Notes under the pieces: generated by a model | Seen by the model: the letters and a program-made list of their open reading frames with translations, nothing else | Database searches by the model: none | Told to the model about the DNA's origin: nothing | In this document: in pieces, positions 4,744 through 5,125 of the stretch | Numbering within the stretch: the stretch's first letter is position 1 | How the letters are laid out: every line of letters starts with the position of its first letter | Made by a program: the position numbers and the translations under genes | Source: Acetobacteraceae bacterium | GTDB lineage: Bacteria; Pseudomonadota; Alphaproteobacteria; Acetobacterales; Acetobacteraceae | Length of the DNA stretch: 5,125 bases | NCBI GenBank assembly: GCA_027489135.1 | Contig: JAIYAI010000768.1 | Span: 1 to 5,125 of the forward strand | Direction: 5' to 3'

Positions 4744-5125
4744 TCAGTGCCGGGCCGGCGCCGCCTCCGGCTTCGGCCCGAAGCCGAGCTTGCCCTTCAC
4801 CCATTCGCGGATCGTCTGGAAAACGACATACAGCATCGGGATCATGAAGATCCCGATGAGGCTCGCCGCCAGCATCCCCCCGAAGACGGGCGTGCCCACG
4901 GCCCGCCGCGACAGCATCGCCGCCCCCGTCGCCCAGACCAGCGGCACCAGGCCGAGGATGAAGGCGATCGAGGTCATCATCACCGCCCGGAAGCGCAGCC
5001 GAGCCCCGGCGATGGCCGCGTCGCGGATCGACAGGCCGTCGCGCTCCCGCGCTTCCTTGGCGAATTCGATGATCAGGATGCCGTTCTTCGCCGCCAGCGC
5101 GATCAGCACCACCAGCCCGATCTGC
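4744..5125 (-). CDS. RND (HAE1/AcrB-type) efflux pump inner-membrane subunit, C-terminal end
   Basis: The frame is open to the window edge, and the last 126 residues are present of a protein normally near 1,030-1,060. They cover the final three transmembrane segments: QIGLVVLIALAAKNGILIIEFA (window edge onward), MMTSIAFILGLVPLVWATGA, and GGMLAASLIGIFMIPMLYVV. A-K-N-(G/A)-I-L-I-x-E-F-A and (R-x-x-)M-T-S-x-A-F-I-L-G are hallmark stretches of AcrB-type transporters; the Lys and Thr correspond to AcrB K940 and T978 of the proton relay, so the pump looks functional here. The protein works as a trimer with a periplasmic adaptor and an outer-membrane channel, exporting drugs or other hydrophobic compounds by proton exchange. 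The cytoplasmic tail ends in KPEAAPARH. Partner genes would lie beyond the window, possibly upstream of this gene. Confidence 0.95.
   Translation of the reverse strand, partial: QIGLVVLIALAAKNGILIIEFAKEARERDGLSIRDAAIAGARLRFRAVMMTSIAFILGLVPLVWATGAAMLSRRAVGTPVFGGMLAASLIGIFMIPMLYVVFQTIREWVKGKLGFGPKPEAAPARH

Noticed and set aside
3315..4847. 510-codon plus-strand frame and the 404-codon minus-strand frame over the MBL-fold gene
   Set aside because: Both are shadows: they run through parts of neighbouring genes, have Arg/His/Gly-rich composition, and the MBL-fold frame has the motifs and the ribosome site.

Overview
The window is very GC-rich (roughly 70% by eye, not computed), with G or C at nearly every third codon position. 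It encodes typical proteobacterial functions: the end of a molybdenum hydroxylase large subunit, the end of an RND pump, and a metallo-beta-lactamase-fold protein. The gene mix and the protein style of the repeat-containing secreted protein suggest an alphaproteobacterium, perhaps an Acetobacteraceae member such as a Roseomonas relative. That assignment is inference from memory, not from a search.

Layout. Positions 1-558 (+) hold the C-terminal 185 residues of a xanthine dehydrogenase/CO dehydrogenase-type molybdopterin subunit, followed by two hairpins (568-614). Positions 634-1760 (-) are the most interesting part. A 56-codon gene (1590-1760) with a strong Shine-Dalgarno is followed, with a 4-base CTGA overlap, by a 319-residue HExxH-motif protein of the peptide-modifying alphaKG-HExxH (mod_HExxH) family. 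Positions 1860-2831 (+), divergent from that pair across a 99-bp promoter region, encode an ATP-grasp-like protein. Positions 2877-3515 (-) encode an exported protein made of two copies of an ~80-residue domain joined by a Pro/Thr linker. Positions 3727-4707 (+) encode an MBL-fold protein with an altered metal-binding motif. Positions 4744-5125 (-) hold the C-terminal end of an RND inner-membrane pump.

How they may work together. The small peptide and the HExxH protein look like a minimal RiPP cassette: a precursor and a candidate iron/2-oxoglutarate peptide hydroxylase, with no radical SAM enzyme in the window. The divergent ATP-grasp gene could be a third component, since its proposed -35 element overlaps that of the peptide gene, but no functional link is proven. 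The other genes alternate in strand and are probably independent transcription units, three of the gene ends being separated by GC-rich hairpins. No rRNA, tRNA, CRISPR array, insertion sequence or phage gene was seen.
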